This document shows, piece after piece, positions 48,608-59,706 of a stretch of DNA of 64,000 nucleotides (the first letter of the stretch is position 1; every line of letters begins with the position of its first letter). The DNA is taken from NCBI GenBank assembly GCA_907163375.1, contig CAJQUW010013658.1, positions 595,852 to 659,851 of the forward strand. The letters are read 5' to 3'. Source of the stretch: Prostheceraeus crozeri. Its lineage: Eukaryota; Platyhelminthes; Polycladida; Euryleptidae. The notes under the pieces were generated by a model. That model worked only from the letters and a program-made list of their open reading frames with translations. It was not told where the DNA came from and did no database searches. Position numbers and translations under genes: made by a program.

Positions 48608-48912
48608 ATGGCCTCCATATTCCTCTTTCAGATAGTGCTCATATATTTTGGATATCTACAAGTTTATATCGGAATTTTACAAACTTCTGGATACCCTGTG
48701 AATCAAGCTACAAGTGTCAAAGAGGTGCCCGGAAAATACCAGGTTTTTTTGGGACAGCCCAGGACAGATGTGAACATACTTCGTCAAACCAATGAAACAA
48801 GATGCGGTAATGAAGATGTTGGACCACCGGTATCGATTGCTGGTTTAAGGAGATATCGACGGTATGTACTGTATGAAAATGGAAAATTGCCCAAGCATAC
48901 TCTTACATACAG
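48608..48912 (+). CDS. MMP: matrix metalloproteinase, exon 1 of 4 seen (signal peptide, cysteine switch, furin site)
   Basis: The frame from ATG 48608 gives a hydrophobic N-terminus (MASIFLFQIVLIYFGYLQ) that can serve as a signal peptide, then a short propeptide. NETRCGNEDVG around Cys66 is the cysteine switch; the family consensus is PRCGxPD, so both prolines are replaced. RYRR at 82-85 is a furin-type site just before YVLYENGKLPKHTLTY, the first strand of the catalytic domain. Furin activation inside the secretory route is inferred. The donor is at 48913-48914 and leaves two bases of a split codon. The propeptide is shorter than usual. An alternative is that an internal acceptor (tcctctttcag, ending 48631) begins this exon and that the true start lies upstream; the phase would allow it. 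Confidence 0.8.
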
Positions 48913-50261
48913 GTGAGCCAAAAATTATGTTAACGTTAAATATGTAAAGTGGTTGTGGATGCAGCAGCCGACGCCAACATTCACATTCAGATTTGTCGCG
49001 GGATAAGGATAGGGCTATTTACTTAATATTACCTACATTAAAGCGCAATTATTAACCACTCTGGATGGCCCGGAAGGAGCCGTCACACTTGCTAACCGGC
49101 TTGGTGGTAGCAACTAGCAATGTTTTAATGTTTCATGAGATAATCAGAAGAAAATATTTAACTTTTGATTTTCTCATGATACTTTAATGAGAATATAATG
49201 AGAGGTAATGTGATCATTCATGAGGGCAATGTCTTATGATGTGTTCACGGGAAAATCATAAGCATTCATGAGGTTTTTGAGAAAATAATTGCATCATTAT
49301 GGTAGGCCTGCTTGCAATACGTCTATAAGTATCAAGGTATGCATGCTAGCAGCGAAAGAATACAGTCATAAGGAAACTTATTCAATCCAAGTTTAGCCTG
49401 TAGAGGAACTTAGTCTAAAGCATGAAAATATATAGAATTTATCAACGTTGAAAATAGACATACAGTATATAATCACAGTTAATATTTTATCATGATAGAT
49501 TACGGTTTATTATTACGAGTTCCGAAACAGTATTGTGGGCATGGTGTGGGAAGGATCTGGAGCAACGTGACGAGGCAATGAAAAGCTCAATAACTAAATA
49601 CCAGAAAAATAAATTCAGAAGTATAAAAAGGTAATGCCAATTTTTTAAATGAATCTTATAGGAGAAAATCACGAATTTTGATAAGATATTTCATGCGAAA
49701 ACGTTCCAAAAACGCATGAAATCTCATGAGACATGTATGAGAAAATCTCACAAAAATCATCAGGAGCTTTCGTTAGGGCTGATTCGCATTTATAAGAAAT
49801 TCTTTTACCGTGGGCAAGCAAATACGGGACAGGCATGGTCTGGGGTGGAACCACCAAAAGCTGTATTATGACACAAGTTTTTCATTACTGCTTAAATAAT
49901 AAACTTAAATAAACTGCAAGACAAGATAAAAAATTAAAATGAAGAGAGCAGATATTGAATAATTTATAAATTTGATTGAATATGAATACATCTGAGAATT
50001 TATTGTATACTTCATTTATTCATTAATTTATCTTGAAATTCGATAAATAAAAGCGTTTTATCACCACAGTGACTTCAAGGCTGCTCTACAAATAAATAAA
50101 GTCTACCGATAAAAACTTTTTCAACAAGCAAGTCATTAAAAGTCTCTTAAAAAATGCAGCAGACAACCAGAAAATTGTTATCGGGTTCAAAGAATTCCTC
50201 AATTGAAAGTCCATAACAGGGAATGATCGCCCGCTAGAATGTGTCTTCGAGCGGTAGGGAT
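48913..50261. other. metalloproteinase intron 1, left part
   Basis: Intronic sequence. The word tcatgag recurs several times near 49135-49280 and 49715-49760, without a clear repeat unit. No exon was seen. Confidence 0.4.
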
Positions 50262-50511
50262 TTATACCATCTTTAATCTTGCAGAGCGAGGTCTTCTTTG
50301 TATCTCAGTGGATGACATTTCCGTTAATGAGGCAGACAAGTAATGCGCCGCACTTCCTTGTTGCCAGGAGAAAGACAGGATGTTGAGTCTTTCTATCCTT
50401 CCATGGATCGGAAGCCAGCCAAGTCTAGGAAGTCGTGGAGGAACGTTTTTCGGGCAAGCACTGTAGACGATCCGAACAGACGTATCGATGACCCTTTCCA
50501 GACGAGTTATT
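50262..50511 (-). pseudogene. LINE reverse-transcriptase C-terminal relic, downstream half
   Basis: The minus-strand frame reads RTITRLERVIDTSVRIVY, then LPRLGWLPIHGRIERLN and AAHYLSASLTE. This is the LQRVQNxAARLV...LHWLPIxxRI...YLSDLL block that ends the RT region of CR1/L2-type LINEs. The frame runs into the inserted palindromic element at 50512. Its probable other half is at 51228-51440. Confidence 0.65.
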
Positions 50512-51227
50512 GTCCGGCAGCCAGAATGAGTTTCTGCAGGGAACGAGGCCGAAAGTGAGACTTTCACAGAATGATGTACACCCTATGCCTACTACGAATC
50601 TGCACGTCTGCCGAGTTCTAGTGAGTTCATCTTCCTGTTAGATAGGATCAAAGAAAAACACATGTAATTCCAATGAGACACAGATTGCAGTTTTTGGTTA
50701 AGATGAAATTTTCTATATTTTTTCTTATTAAACAAGTAGCCTAGAGTCATAATTTTTGGCATGGAATGTCATCAGGTCATTTCCGATGATGTGCATGTGC
50801 TATTATCATACATCTGATCGGCAATGTATGTGAGTATCTGGTTGAATGTGGATGGAGTGGGCCAACATGTTGATGTTTGCCGACATTAAGAGGCTCGGCA
50901 AATCAAAATAGGGCTAGCTTTATAGGCAAGGGTGCATGAACATCACAGAAAATGACCTGAAGACATTCCATGCCAAAAATTATGCCTCTGGGCTTGGTAC
51001 TTTTAAGTTGATAAGAGAAAATTAAGAAAATTTCATTTTAATCAAAAACTGCAATCTGCGTCCCATTGAATTTGCATGTGTTTTTCTTTGATCCTGTCTG
51101 ACAGGAAGAGGAACTCACTAGAACTCGGCAGACGTGCAGATTCGTAGTAGGTATAGCGTGTACATCATTTTATGAAAGTCTCACTTTCGGCCTCGTTCTC
51201 TGCAGAAACTCTTTCTGGCTGCCGGAC
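50512..51227. mobile_element. palindromic element related to 2097-2840, older
   Basis: Arms of about 250 bases at each end are diverged reverse complements: gtccggcagccagaa against its complement, and ttttggcatggaatgtcatc against gacattccatgccaaaa. The centre is longer and unpaired. It shares end sequence and the gcagggaacgagg motif with the young element at 2097. It sits within a LINE relic on the minus strand. The right border is TA; the left border reads TT. Confidence 0.7.
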
Positions 51228-51440
51228 TATTAATGTAGATGATGGTAAACCTCAATAGCGTAAAATCTTCTCTGGAAAGCACAAGTGTGCAGAGTCTTAG
51301 TAGAAGAAAAAGTCAGATGGCAACGTATAAGACAGATCGAATACCCCTCAAAACCCCTCATGCGAGCGCATTCGATAACCTCATGTTGAGCTCGGAATCG
51401 ATGATAACACCCAGACATCGAAGATTTGACCCAGGAGCTA
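51228..51440 (-). pseudogene. LINE reverse-transcriptase relic, upstream half
   Basis: The minus-strand reading gives CLGVIIDSELNM and, in another frame, HLTFSSTKTLHTCAFQ. It matches the LGVxIDSxL and LSxxxTKxLVxAFVxSRLDY blocks that come directly before the LQRVQ block in CR1/L2-type LINEs. Together with 50262-50511 it indicates one LINE copy split by the palindromic element. Confidence 0.55.
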
Positions 51441-51632
51441 TTATGAGATTGCTTACTCTCATAGAATCAGATGGAACACTGTTACGGCACTTGAAGGAAG
51501 TACTTTGGGAGCAAGCGCTGCCTTCACTTCAGATCAAACTACAGAAAATAGAACGTTACTCACGTACTCACGTATAGGTTCATGTTACCTATACCTTTAA
51601 AAATGGAAATAGTGACAACCGAAAGAGAGGGA

Positions 51633-51905
51633 TCAACATAAGGATAGGAGGATCCTAACCGGTATTATTGCACCGGTTTGAATTGACAGCGGCTGGGATA
51701 TCCTGTGGATGAAACTGAGTGTTTCCTCTCCATAGCCACCACAAGCAGCTATTGCGAATGAAAGGCAGGTCCAGTGCTCCATTCCAAGAGTGCGCGCAGC
51801 TGTGCTCGAGTGCATCTGTCGAATGATATTGCGGATTTTACTGTGCCGAGTCAATACATCACCATCCGTCGTGCATGTCATCGAATGAAGACTGCACGGA
51901 TCCAA
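51633..51905 (-). pseudogene. second relic of the retrotransposon Cys/His C-terminal region
   Basis: The minus-strand frame reads MTCTTDGDVLTRHSKIRNII, then LSFAIAACGGYGEETLSFIHR. It corresponds to the LSCxxGGxxxxRHxxIRD block and the later PLxxExFGxxGxExxxF block of the same domain as at 16581-17220. The segment between them is shortened. It is a dead fragment inside intron 1 of the metalloproteinase gene. Confidence 0.5.
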
Positions 51906-53909
51906 TTAATTGAATGGAAAGGTCACGTCGATCCAAGATCGCACTACTGAGGCAGACTTAACCACAGTTTCAGCTCTGTATGCTTTTCGCTTGGCGCGAA
52001 GCTAAGATTGAGTCCTGAATATTGAACCAGTCTCAGCCATTCGACAGCATGGGAACAGTAATGTGGTCCAGTCGCATGCCGTCGACCGTGCTTGATTCCG
52101 CTCGTAAGATATCGAGCAATGCTGATTAATATTGGATGACAGCTGCTGTTGAAAATCTGCTCTAAGAAATGTTAGATCATCGAAAAAACCATAAATTCAT
52201 GAATTGTTAAATAGATTTCGAAAGCTAAAATGATTACAACATTAATTTCAGTTATCGTATTAAAGTTGGAAACTGATCTCAGAAAAAGATATTGATGTTT
52301 CGATGTCACAAATATACGAAATAAGAATTAAAACTTTGAATTCTGCTAACCGAATGTTAGAATTTAAATTTAGAGCAAAATGTTTAAAAGGACGAATCTA
52401 CACATTTATGTCCTCTAAAAGTGGATGCTATTCCTGCATTAACGCATTCATTTTATGTCAAGTTATCCAAAGCGAAATGGTTTGCTGATAAGGGATTAAG
52501 TAAATAACAGTAAACAGTATTAAAATGAATGACACTCGTTGAGCAATCAAATGCCTCAATAATATAGATCGTGAGCTACAAATTCGATGACTTTCAGACA
52601 AAATTCAAGAAAAAAGGGGAAAGTAAAGTCAGAATTATTAAGAAACACATGAAAATATCGGTGCATGTAGATCTGATGGCCTTCACTTTGCTAGTTTGGA
52701 CTACCCTCTCATATTGTCATTCAGCAGATTTCCGCATGCCACACACTTGGTGAAATCGAAGTAATGCAGCTTTATCTATACAATCTCTGTACCTGCTCTG
52801 ATGATTGACGGTGATAAAACGCTGGTTCTGATCATAGTCTGCAGCTGAAAATGCGGATGTGATGTTTGGCTGTTGTATCATCCATCTTTACACATTTCAT
52901 TTTATATTATTATCAGTGGCGGATAGTGGGATGAATATGATTCCTTTCTACAGAGAATGTTTGCACATCTATATGACACTAACTTTTCGAATAGGAATGC
53001 AAGATAATAGGTTTTATAATCAGCATTAAATTTTCCGATTGAAGAGAAGATAATCCAAAGATCAATCATCGCTGACATACATCAACTTTTGGTTAGCGCC
53101 TATGCTGAAATCTTAGCAAAAGACGCTACCGCTCCACCTCAGCAGCATATTTTTAACATTTGAATACGCGATGGTCCAAATGATGAATGCAATCAGTATG
53201 GGGCAATGTAATTAAAAAATCTAGTGCAAGTGTATTGTCTTTGTTTGTTCATTTTTGTCGTTTGCAAAGCAGAAGACGACAGCGACTATATAATTTTCAG
53301 ATTACAGGAATAAGCCTTTTTCCTTTCCATCCGTGAAAATGCACCATTTGGATGCAAAAATATAATTTTGGATACTTTACAATGATAAAAAATGATCGGA
53401 AGAAAAGGCGAGAGAGATTCTTTCATATTTCATTAATGAAATCATATCCAGATATAATTCACGTTGCGAGTTGATCATGCAGAACAGACGCTTGATAATC
53501 GATAATACGCTTGATACAGACGCTTGATAATACTTTCATGATCTACCTCAAGAGTACTTTCTATAAAAATTTTCACTGTATGCAGATACTTTTTGAATCG
53601 ACACTCTACATACATGTCCCTACTCTATGCTACAATCATTTGCATATCTGATTTGTTCTTTGTCAAGGTAGGCCTTATTAACGGTATTTAATCAATCACA
53701 GCACTTTTTGAACTGCTCAATTGATACCATTTTGTGAAAGCTATCTTGTAATTAGTAATTAGCAAGCTAGTGAATTTTCGACGGGCATTTATCAATTAAT
53801 CACTTTAATTATCACTATAAACACATTGCTGGTAAACCACATAAGTTAGTACACCTTTAATAAATGCAGCTTTTTGCGAACACAATAGTCCATGCAATAT
53901 GTATTTTAA
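51906..53909. other. metalloproteinase intron 1, middle part
   Basis: No exon or gene is supported. An interspersed repeat at 53563-53635 is shared, inverted, with 18233-18300. Short frames at 52303-52488 and 52571-52753 are not recognised. Confidence 0.35.
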
Positions 53910-54705
53910 CTCGCCACAAATTGCAATAGTTTCAAGAGAGGTTTTATCTTGTAGAGAAAAATCTCTTATCAACATATCAAAAATCTAGGAAAATCTAGCT
54001 GGTGGAACACCCTGAACTTTGCTCTTGAAGTCGTGAGTCTTTTCGAAATACAAAAGCACGTTTACTCCAATGAAATCACACATCAGAATAGTAACAGCCA
54101 ATCAAAATGAATTGCTGCAGCTTTATCTCACTTGCTGCATTTACCTTCAACATGGCTCTCACCAATATCATCAATGTTTTCTGAGTTATGTCCTTTCCAA
54201 ACGGCTAGATGTCTCAGTCACTGCAGATGCAGACTGATGCAAATTTTTACAAGTTAAGCCACAAATCTGGAGTTTTACTATCAATAAACGCTTACTTTTT
54301 TCAACTGCCGTATTGTGAAAACGCATGGTTCAAGCCTAGGTCGAAAACCCGCTTCCGACCCCTTGAACTTTCTTAGGTAACAGTAGGATGCCAATAGTGC
54401 CAATTGATAAAGATTTGTGTAAAGATAAGGATGCAAATTTTCACTTTTTCCCATCAATAAGCGAAGCATTTTTGCAAGTACTCTCTTGTAAATGTGCATA
54501 TAAATTCAAGCATCTTCATCAAAAACACGTTTACGCACACTTGTCATCTAATACACATTCTAAAACACCTGCGACTTCAAAGGCAAAGTTCAGGGTGCTC
54601 CACTAACTAGAATTTCCTAGATTTTTGATATGTTGTTAAGGGATTTTTTCTCTAAGATGAAACCTCTCTTGAAACTATTGCACTTTGCGGCGGTTTGAGG
54701 TGTAA
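53910..54705. repeat. inverted-repeat element upstream of metalloproteinase exon 2
   Basis: The left arm (about 53910-54060) and right arm (about 54545-54705) are reverse complements with about 80-90% match by eye (gcaatagtttcaagagaggt, atatcaaaaatctagg). A third copy, in direct orientation to the left arm and continuing further, is at 55283-55570, beyond exon 2. No coding capacity. Confidence 0.7.
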
Positions 54706-54759
54706 TTTGCTGTAGATTGCCTGGACTACAATGTAGATAGAATAATTGAATATTGAGTT

Positions 54760-54893
54760 GCATTCTCAGTTGAAAAACGTGAACAGGCCTGAATAGCTGT
54801 CATTTCATCCAATTTAAGGGACGGATAATTCCAGATATTGAATGAAATGGCAGCTATTCAGGTCTGTTACCATTCTTCAACTGAGGATGCAAC
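54760..54893. repeat. snap-back repeat 150 bases before exon 2
   Basis: Arms 54760-54811 and 54842-54893 (gttgcattctcagttgaa... against its complement) pair with a few mismatches around a 30-base loop. It lies in the 3' end of intron 1. Confidence 0.7.
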
Positions 54894-55044
54894 TAAACAT
54901 AAACAATTATTCGATTTGCGCCATCTTGTCACTTATCTATGTGTTGACTTTCATTTTCAAAAATAACGCTTATTGTCTTCTACATTTGAATGTTGCAGTT
55001 AACATTGACACCAGTGAAAACTCTCTCTTCCTTTTCTTCAACAG

Positions 55045-55229
55045 CATCCTAAATTATCCCCAGCAAGCAATATCAAAAGCTGATGTCAAAAAAGCTATTC
55101 GAAGAGCCTTCAATTTGTGGTCACGAAATTCTGATTTAACATTCTATGAACTGAGAGCAGACAGAAGAGCGGACATACGATTGGAATTTTTACAAAAATA
55201 TCACGGAGATGAAGCATTTGACGGTCCTT
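55045..55229 (+). CDS. MMP: matrix metalloproteinase, exon 2 seen (catalytic domain, first part)
   Basis: The acceptor cttcaacag ends at 55044 and the donor GTAAGTAA starts at 55230. It joins exon 1 in phase to give LTYSILNYPQQ, and reads on through AISKADVKKAIRRAFNLWS, NSDLTFYEL, RADIRLEFLQKYHGDE and AFDGP. These are the standard MMP catalytic-domain blocks (VxxAIxxAFxxWS, LTF, ADIxIxFxxxxHGDxxPFDGP), including the His and Asp of the structural zinc site and the calcium-binding loop. The exon ends with one base of a split codon that exon 3 completes. Frames that start further left (54842) extend only into intron. The repeats on both sides of this exon are noted separately. Confidence 0.92.
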
Positions 55230-55282
55230 GTAAGTAATGGAAGATAGAGAATGCATATTGACTAAATATTCCAGGCAATCTA

Positions 55283-55570
55283 GACTTCAATCCGCTACAA
55301 ATTGCAAGAATTTCAGGAGTGGATTCATCTTGTAGAGGATCATCCCTTATCAAAATATCAAAACTAAGAAAAAATAGTTAGTGGAAGACCCTGAACTTTC
55401 CAGTTGAAGTCACGAGTCCTTTCGAAGTATAAAAACACGCTTACTTCAATGAAATATAGAGATCGCAACAGCCAATTAGAATGAAGCGCTGTAGCTTTGT
55501 CTCAGTAATGCATTTGCCTTCCACATGGCTTCCATCAATACCACCTATGGTTTCTGTGTTATATCCTTGG
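55283..55570. repeat. third copy of the intron repeat, downstream of exon 2
   Basis: Direct copy of 53910-54192 with moderate divergence (caaattgcaagaatttcagg, accctgaacttt, caatgaaat, gccttccacatggctt). Confidence 0.65.
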
Positions 55571-56465
55571 GAAACTTGGTTATAACAATAAAATCAGTTT
55601 TAAGATTAAGGTCATAGAAATCCAACACTACACATACGTGTGAAGTTGGTGTTTATTTACATAATGCTACTGCTGTGTCGCTTGCCATACCGCACATCAT
55701 GGAAATCGACAACAATAAAACCTCTAGATCGGAACCTCCGGTCAACTTCAGTTAAACAATCTATTTCTATGCCGCACATGGATGGCAATCGGAGCATCTC
55801 GATGTAGTCAGTACGATGACTAAATGATGTTGATGGTGATAGATGGATGCTTTAGAAGCCGGTGCAGTGTATATTAATTATTGATGAAATGAAGACAGTG
55901 TGACAAGCAAGCGCCTTGAAAATTAGAAATTATCAAAGTGCTTTTATCATAGAAATAGATTGTTTATCTGAAGTTGACTAGAATGGAAATTAACTCAAGG
56001 TCGCGGCACATCCGGGGAACTAAGTTGGGGCATGAACCACCAATGAAAAGCTTAGAATTGCACATGTGACTGATTCTAGTCCAATGATTCAGCCGTTGAC
56101 AAGTGTTTCTAAGTGAAAATGCGTGCGATTTTTGTGCCACTATTGTGCATTGCATGAAGCTTTACTTCCATTCTAGAGGATTTATTGTTATCAATTTCTA
56201 TGGCTTTTATGATCGCTGCCAATCGTCAGATTTATATATCCAACCCACAGAATTAGATTGTTTAATCGTATCACTTTGCTAGAAATGCAAACTGATTCAA
56301 ACAGATGGCACATGCAGGAACTTAATAAGTGGGCAAAAAGAAATTTTCAATACCTTACAGAGATAGGAAAAATAGTCGTGCGTCGCTTGCGGATTGCTCT
56401 AAATTCCTTCAAAATGCTCCGATCGCCACGATTCCTTCAGATTCGAAAAATTCAGATCATACGGA
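55571..56465. other. metalloproteinase intron 2, left part
   Basis: No exon seen. An inverted repeat of 31 bases (55741-55771 and 55948-55978, gtcaacttcagttaaacaat and complement) encloses 176 bases and may be a small MITE. Confidence 0.45.
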
Positions 56466-56604
56466 GGGCGACCCAGTCTGCGCTGATTGGTTGATTACGG
56501 TAGTCAATAGCAATCAGGAAAACACAGCTGTCTCAAGTCGGCTTTCTCTACTGCTTCGGCGATGCGTTAATGTCCTTGTGCGTGTTCACTGTTCTCTTTA
56601 CAAT

Positions 56605-57981
56605 ATGCCTCAGTATTGCTGCGCTTATGGCTGTTCATCGTCCGGATTTGACAAGCAAAGATCTTTTTTCCGTTTTCGATTATCAACGAAACAAGCATGG
56701 GTACAACGAATTAACAGAACAAATTGGGTACCATCGTCGACGTCAGTGTTATGCGATTTACATTTTGATCAATTAGATTTCGTCAATACAATATCTGATC
56801 GACCTACTCATTGTCAGAAACGAAGACTGAAGGAAGGTGCTATTCCAAGCAAGCAATTGCGGGGTGAGACGGAAGATAATACGAAGCGGAGTAGACTTAC
56901 CCGAAATTCACTTGGTGAACGTAACTGCATTTCACAACCTACATCTTCCTGTATTACGAATGAGACGCTGAATCATTCAACGGACGATAATCTATCCTGT
57001 GAGACCGCAGATGCATCAGTATCATGCGAATTTGATATGGAGCTCATCAATGCTAAGTCAGTGATGTGCAACCTAAGAAAAAGGGTGTTTTCATTTCAAA
57101 CATTGAATGATGAAAATTGCATTATGTATACAGGTAGATAAGAAGACATTTACTGTTGTGTCTAATTTACTGACTGATTTTCAGCCATTCCAATATTATA
57201 CGGATAAACGAGTAACATCTCTATCCTTCGATGATCAATTGCTATGCTGCTTGACCAAACTGAAACAAAACATCACCGATCAAGATCTTGCCTTTCGCTT
57301 CGCAGTGTGTCGCAAAACCGTGCACAATATATTTCTTACTTATGTGAATGCACTTTATGAGGTACTTTACTTGGGAATAATGCATGAATCTTTACCTTCC
57401 TCTGAGAAGATTAAAAGAAGCTTGCCTTCTTCTTTTTCGGCATTTGCAAACTGCCGAATTGTAATTGACTGTACTGAGATCAGGATTGACAGTCCTAGAA
57501 GTGATTTGAACGCTATGTCTTCAACGTATAGCAATTATAAGTCTTTATACACCGCGAAATTTCTTGTCGGTGTTGCGCCAAATGGCACGATTATTTTTGT
57601 CAGTGGAGCGTACAGTGGAAATACGAGCGATAAATTTCTAACTGTAGATTGTGGTATCCTATCGCATTTATCTGCCGGGACATGATTCTTGCAGATAAGG
57701 GGTTTACTATACATGATGTCTTACCCTCAGGAGTTACTGTTAATATTCCTCCATTTCTTTCAAGTAAAAAACAAGCAATTTACAGAAGCGGAATCCGAAA
57801 TACAAGAGACATTGCTAGGGCACGAATACATGTTGAGCGAGCAAACCAACGTATAAAGACTTATCGCATTTTGAATAATTTTCCATCTCATTATAGAACT
57901 TTGGCAACGAAATTATTTCGTGTGTGCTGTTCTCTTGTAAATTTACAAAGTCCTCTTATTCAAGGAATATTAAATGAATAG
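56605..57981 (+). pseudogene. THAP-DDE transposase of the ISL2EU-like element (two frameshifts)
   Basis: From ATG 56605 the protein begins MPQYCCAYGC and continues with LCDLHFDQLDF, a THAP-type C2CH zinc finger that would bind the element's ends. A variable region follows, then a helix-rich block (FDDQLLCCLTKLKQN, FAVCRKTVHNIF). The DDE nuclease domain of the DDE_Tnp_4/HARBI1 kind comes last: RIVIDCTEI (first D), SGAYSGNTSDK, ILADKGF (second D) and HVERANQRIK (E), ending at 57981. One frameshift lies near 57130-57140, after CIMYTG, and another near 57680, within AGDMILADKGF. Otherwise the sequence is continuous, so the gene was lost recently. The downstream neighbour converges on it from 59547. 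Confidence 0.82.
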
Positions 57982-58266
57982 TATCTTCATAATTTGTTTT
58001 GTTTTGTTTTAATTAGTCTGGGATAGTTTTGAGATGAAAATAAATAAATATATCAGAGACATTAAGGTCACAAAATTGCATACTTTTATCCTAAAGATTT
58101 ATCTCAAAAAATGACCATTTACTCGTAGTACTTTGATTAACGTTATGAAAAGTTTTTTTAAAATTCCTTTAATTTGTGCAATAATGTAACTTTGTGATTC
58201 ATAATATGATATCAAAAGCAATCATTTTCAAAAGCAAACAATGAATTGATAGATCAACATATCTGT

Positions 58267-59547
58267 CTAGGAGCTGATTTGACTTTTGCAGTGATGCAAA
58301 AATATATCAAAAAAGAAATTTTCAATGAGTAAAATGTTGTTTGCCCAGTTAGAATCTCGTAACACGCGCACTATATGGATATCCTTGGTAGTCCAAACAG
58401 TGAAATCGCACCATAGGAGATTTGCCGCATACATACAACCTTGAACCTGATGATAATAATCATGTTCACGATTTAAATCGAAGTCTTCAGTCAAAAAGAA
58501 AGTTTTAATTGTATTTTGCTGCTTTTCCATGTTAATGGCTTCCACTATCGTACTGAAGCGATATTTGTAAGGACATTTAATTTCTAAAGTTCCTTGGTCA
58601 TCTAAATCACAGTTGTCTGTCACGATTCCATCAGGACTACCGCCTACACAACCATTGTTCAACAAATAAATACCACACTTTCGAACATGATATCCTGTAA
58701 TATCACAATACCTTGACAGTGCCACATCCTCATGAATGTTGCCCCAAATTATATAGTCTTTACTTTTCAAATTATATGCTCCACACAACGTCTTAAACAG
58801 AGATGGAGGAAATGATTTGATTCGTATTGCTCGTAGAACTCGTCCAAAGTTACTTGCGGTAATACGAAACTTTTTTGCGCGGAACCAATTTTCGTTGCTA
58901 CTTTGTCCTCTAGTCAAAATTTCAATATCACTTATCTGATGAATATTCAACTTAAGTCGTTCACGAATATTCGCACAATCGTTAAGAATTAATGATTCCA
59001 TTTCCAAAATTAATGATTCAGTCTTTGATGAACTATTTGTTGAGCTAAAAGCGTCTTCCGATCGCAGAAGCCATTCCATACCGCATTCGATATTATTCTC
59101 CTTCAGTGATAATCGAAATTTTTCTTTTATATTGATCGTCACCGGTTTGTTAGTAGCTCTGTAGTCGGGTTTCTTTTCTGGAAACAGATTTTCGAAATTG
59201 GCCGGTTTCAATTGATTCTTTTTTGGATGTTTCATCCATGTCGATGGTAGATCGGTCTTTGATATGCCAGACTTCTCCGCATAAATTAATGCTGCAGCCA
59301 TGTGTGAACAAAGCCATCTTCCATGCGGACACTCACAAATGCAAGAACTCAGCCTTCCATCAGCTAAGTTAATCGTAACAACATATGCTTTGTCTTTCAT
59401 GGAGGCTTGGACAGAACTCTTGATCGTTTCTCCATTTATTTCGAAGCTTAATACACGTTGTGCTTTATATTTCTCCTCTCCTCGGGTAAAAGTATTTACA
59501 TCGTCTTTAAAGAAATGCAGTATGTCACTCAAAGTTATTGCTTGCAT
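58267..59547 (-). CDS. SWIM-YqaJ exonuclease-like protein of the ISL2EU-like element
   Basis: An uninterrupted 426-residue frame. Near the N-terminus CICECPHGRWLCSH (69-82) is a SWIM-type zinc motif (CxC...CxH). The C-terminal half is a YqaJ/lambda-exonuclease-like nuclease of the PD-(D/E)XK fold: RITASNFG (228-235), WGNIHEDVA with Glu273, GGSPDGI with Asp306, LEIKCP with Glu322 and Lys324, and YYHQVQ (364-369). All expected catalytic residues are visible. Its role in transposition is not established; processing of DNA ends or intermediates is a reasonable guess. It begins about 96 bases inside the right end of the element. It is intact while its partner transposase carries two frameshifts. 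A host-domesticated gene is possible but unsupported. Confidence 0.85.
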   Translation of the reverse strand: MQAITLSDILHFFKDDVNTFTRGEEKYKAQRVLSFEINGETIKSSVQASMKDKAYVVTINLADGRLSSCICECPHGRWLCSHMAAALIYAEKSGISKTDLPSTWMKHPKKNQLKPANFENLFPEKKPDYRATNKPVTINIKEKFRLSLKENNIECGMEWLLRSEDAFSSTNSSSKTESLILEMESLILNDCANIRERLKLNIHQISDIEILTRGQSSNENWFRAKKFRITASNFGRVLRAIRIKSFPPSLFKTLCGAYNLKSKDYIIWGNIHEDVALSRYCDITGYHVRKCGIYLLNNGCVGGSPDGIVTDNCDLDDQGTLEIKCPYKYRFSTIVEAINMEKQQNTIKTFFLTEDFDLNREHDYYHQVQGCMYAANLLWCDFTVWTTKDIHIVRVLRDSNWANNILLIENFFFDIFLHHCKSQISS

Positions 59548-59706
59548 GACTGTCCGACGATAAATGAGTCACTATCAATGTCATTGACGAACTGCAATGA
59601 ATTGCTAACAGTTGACTGACTTGCTCATTCATAACTCGATACTTGTGTTTTCCTGATTGCCATTCACAACCGATAACATCCAATCAAATCGCAGTTTCGG
59701 TCACCC

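Larger units (their letters stand above)
56466..59706. mobile_element. ISL2EU-like DNA transposon with two convergent genes
   Basis: Imperfect inverted ends of about 60 bases: the left starts GGGCGACC (56466) and the right, read inward, GGGTGACC (59706). Both reach a shared GCAATCAGGAAAACACA (ending 56526 and starting 59644). The first gene starts 78 bases inside the left end, the second about 96 bases inside the right end, and they converge near 58 kb. A THAP-DDE transposase paired with a YqaJ-type nuclease gene is, as I recall from Repbase descriptions, typical of the ISL2EU superfamily. The target duplication was not resolved. It lies in intron 2 of the metalloproteinase gene. Confidence 0.8.

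Noticed and set aside
54842-55044. Upstream extension of the metalloproteinase exon 2 frame to an ATG at 54842
   Set aside because: The acceptor at 55043-55044, the phase match with exon 1 and the family alignment place the exon start at 55045; the extension is intron and includes a snap-back repeat arm.
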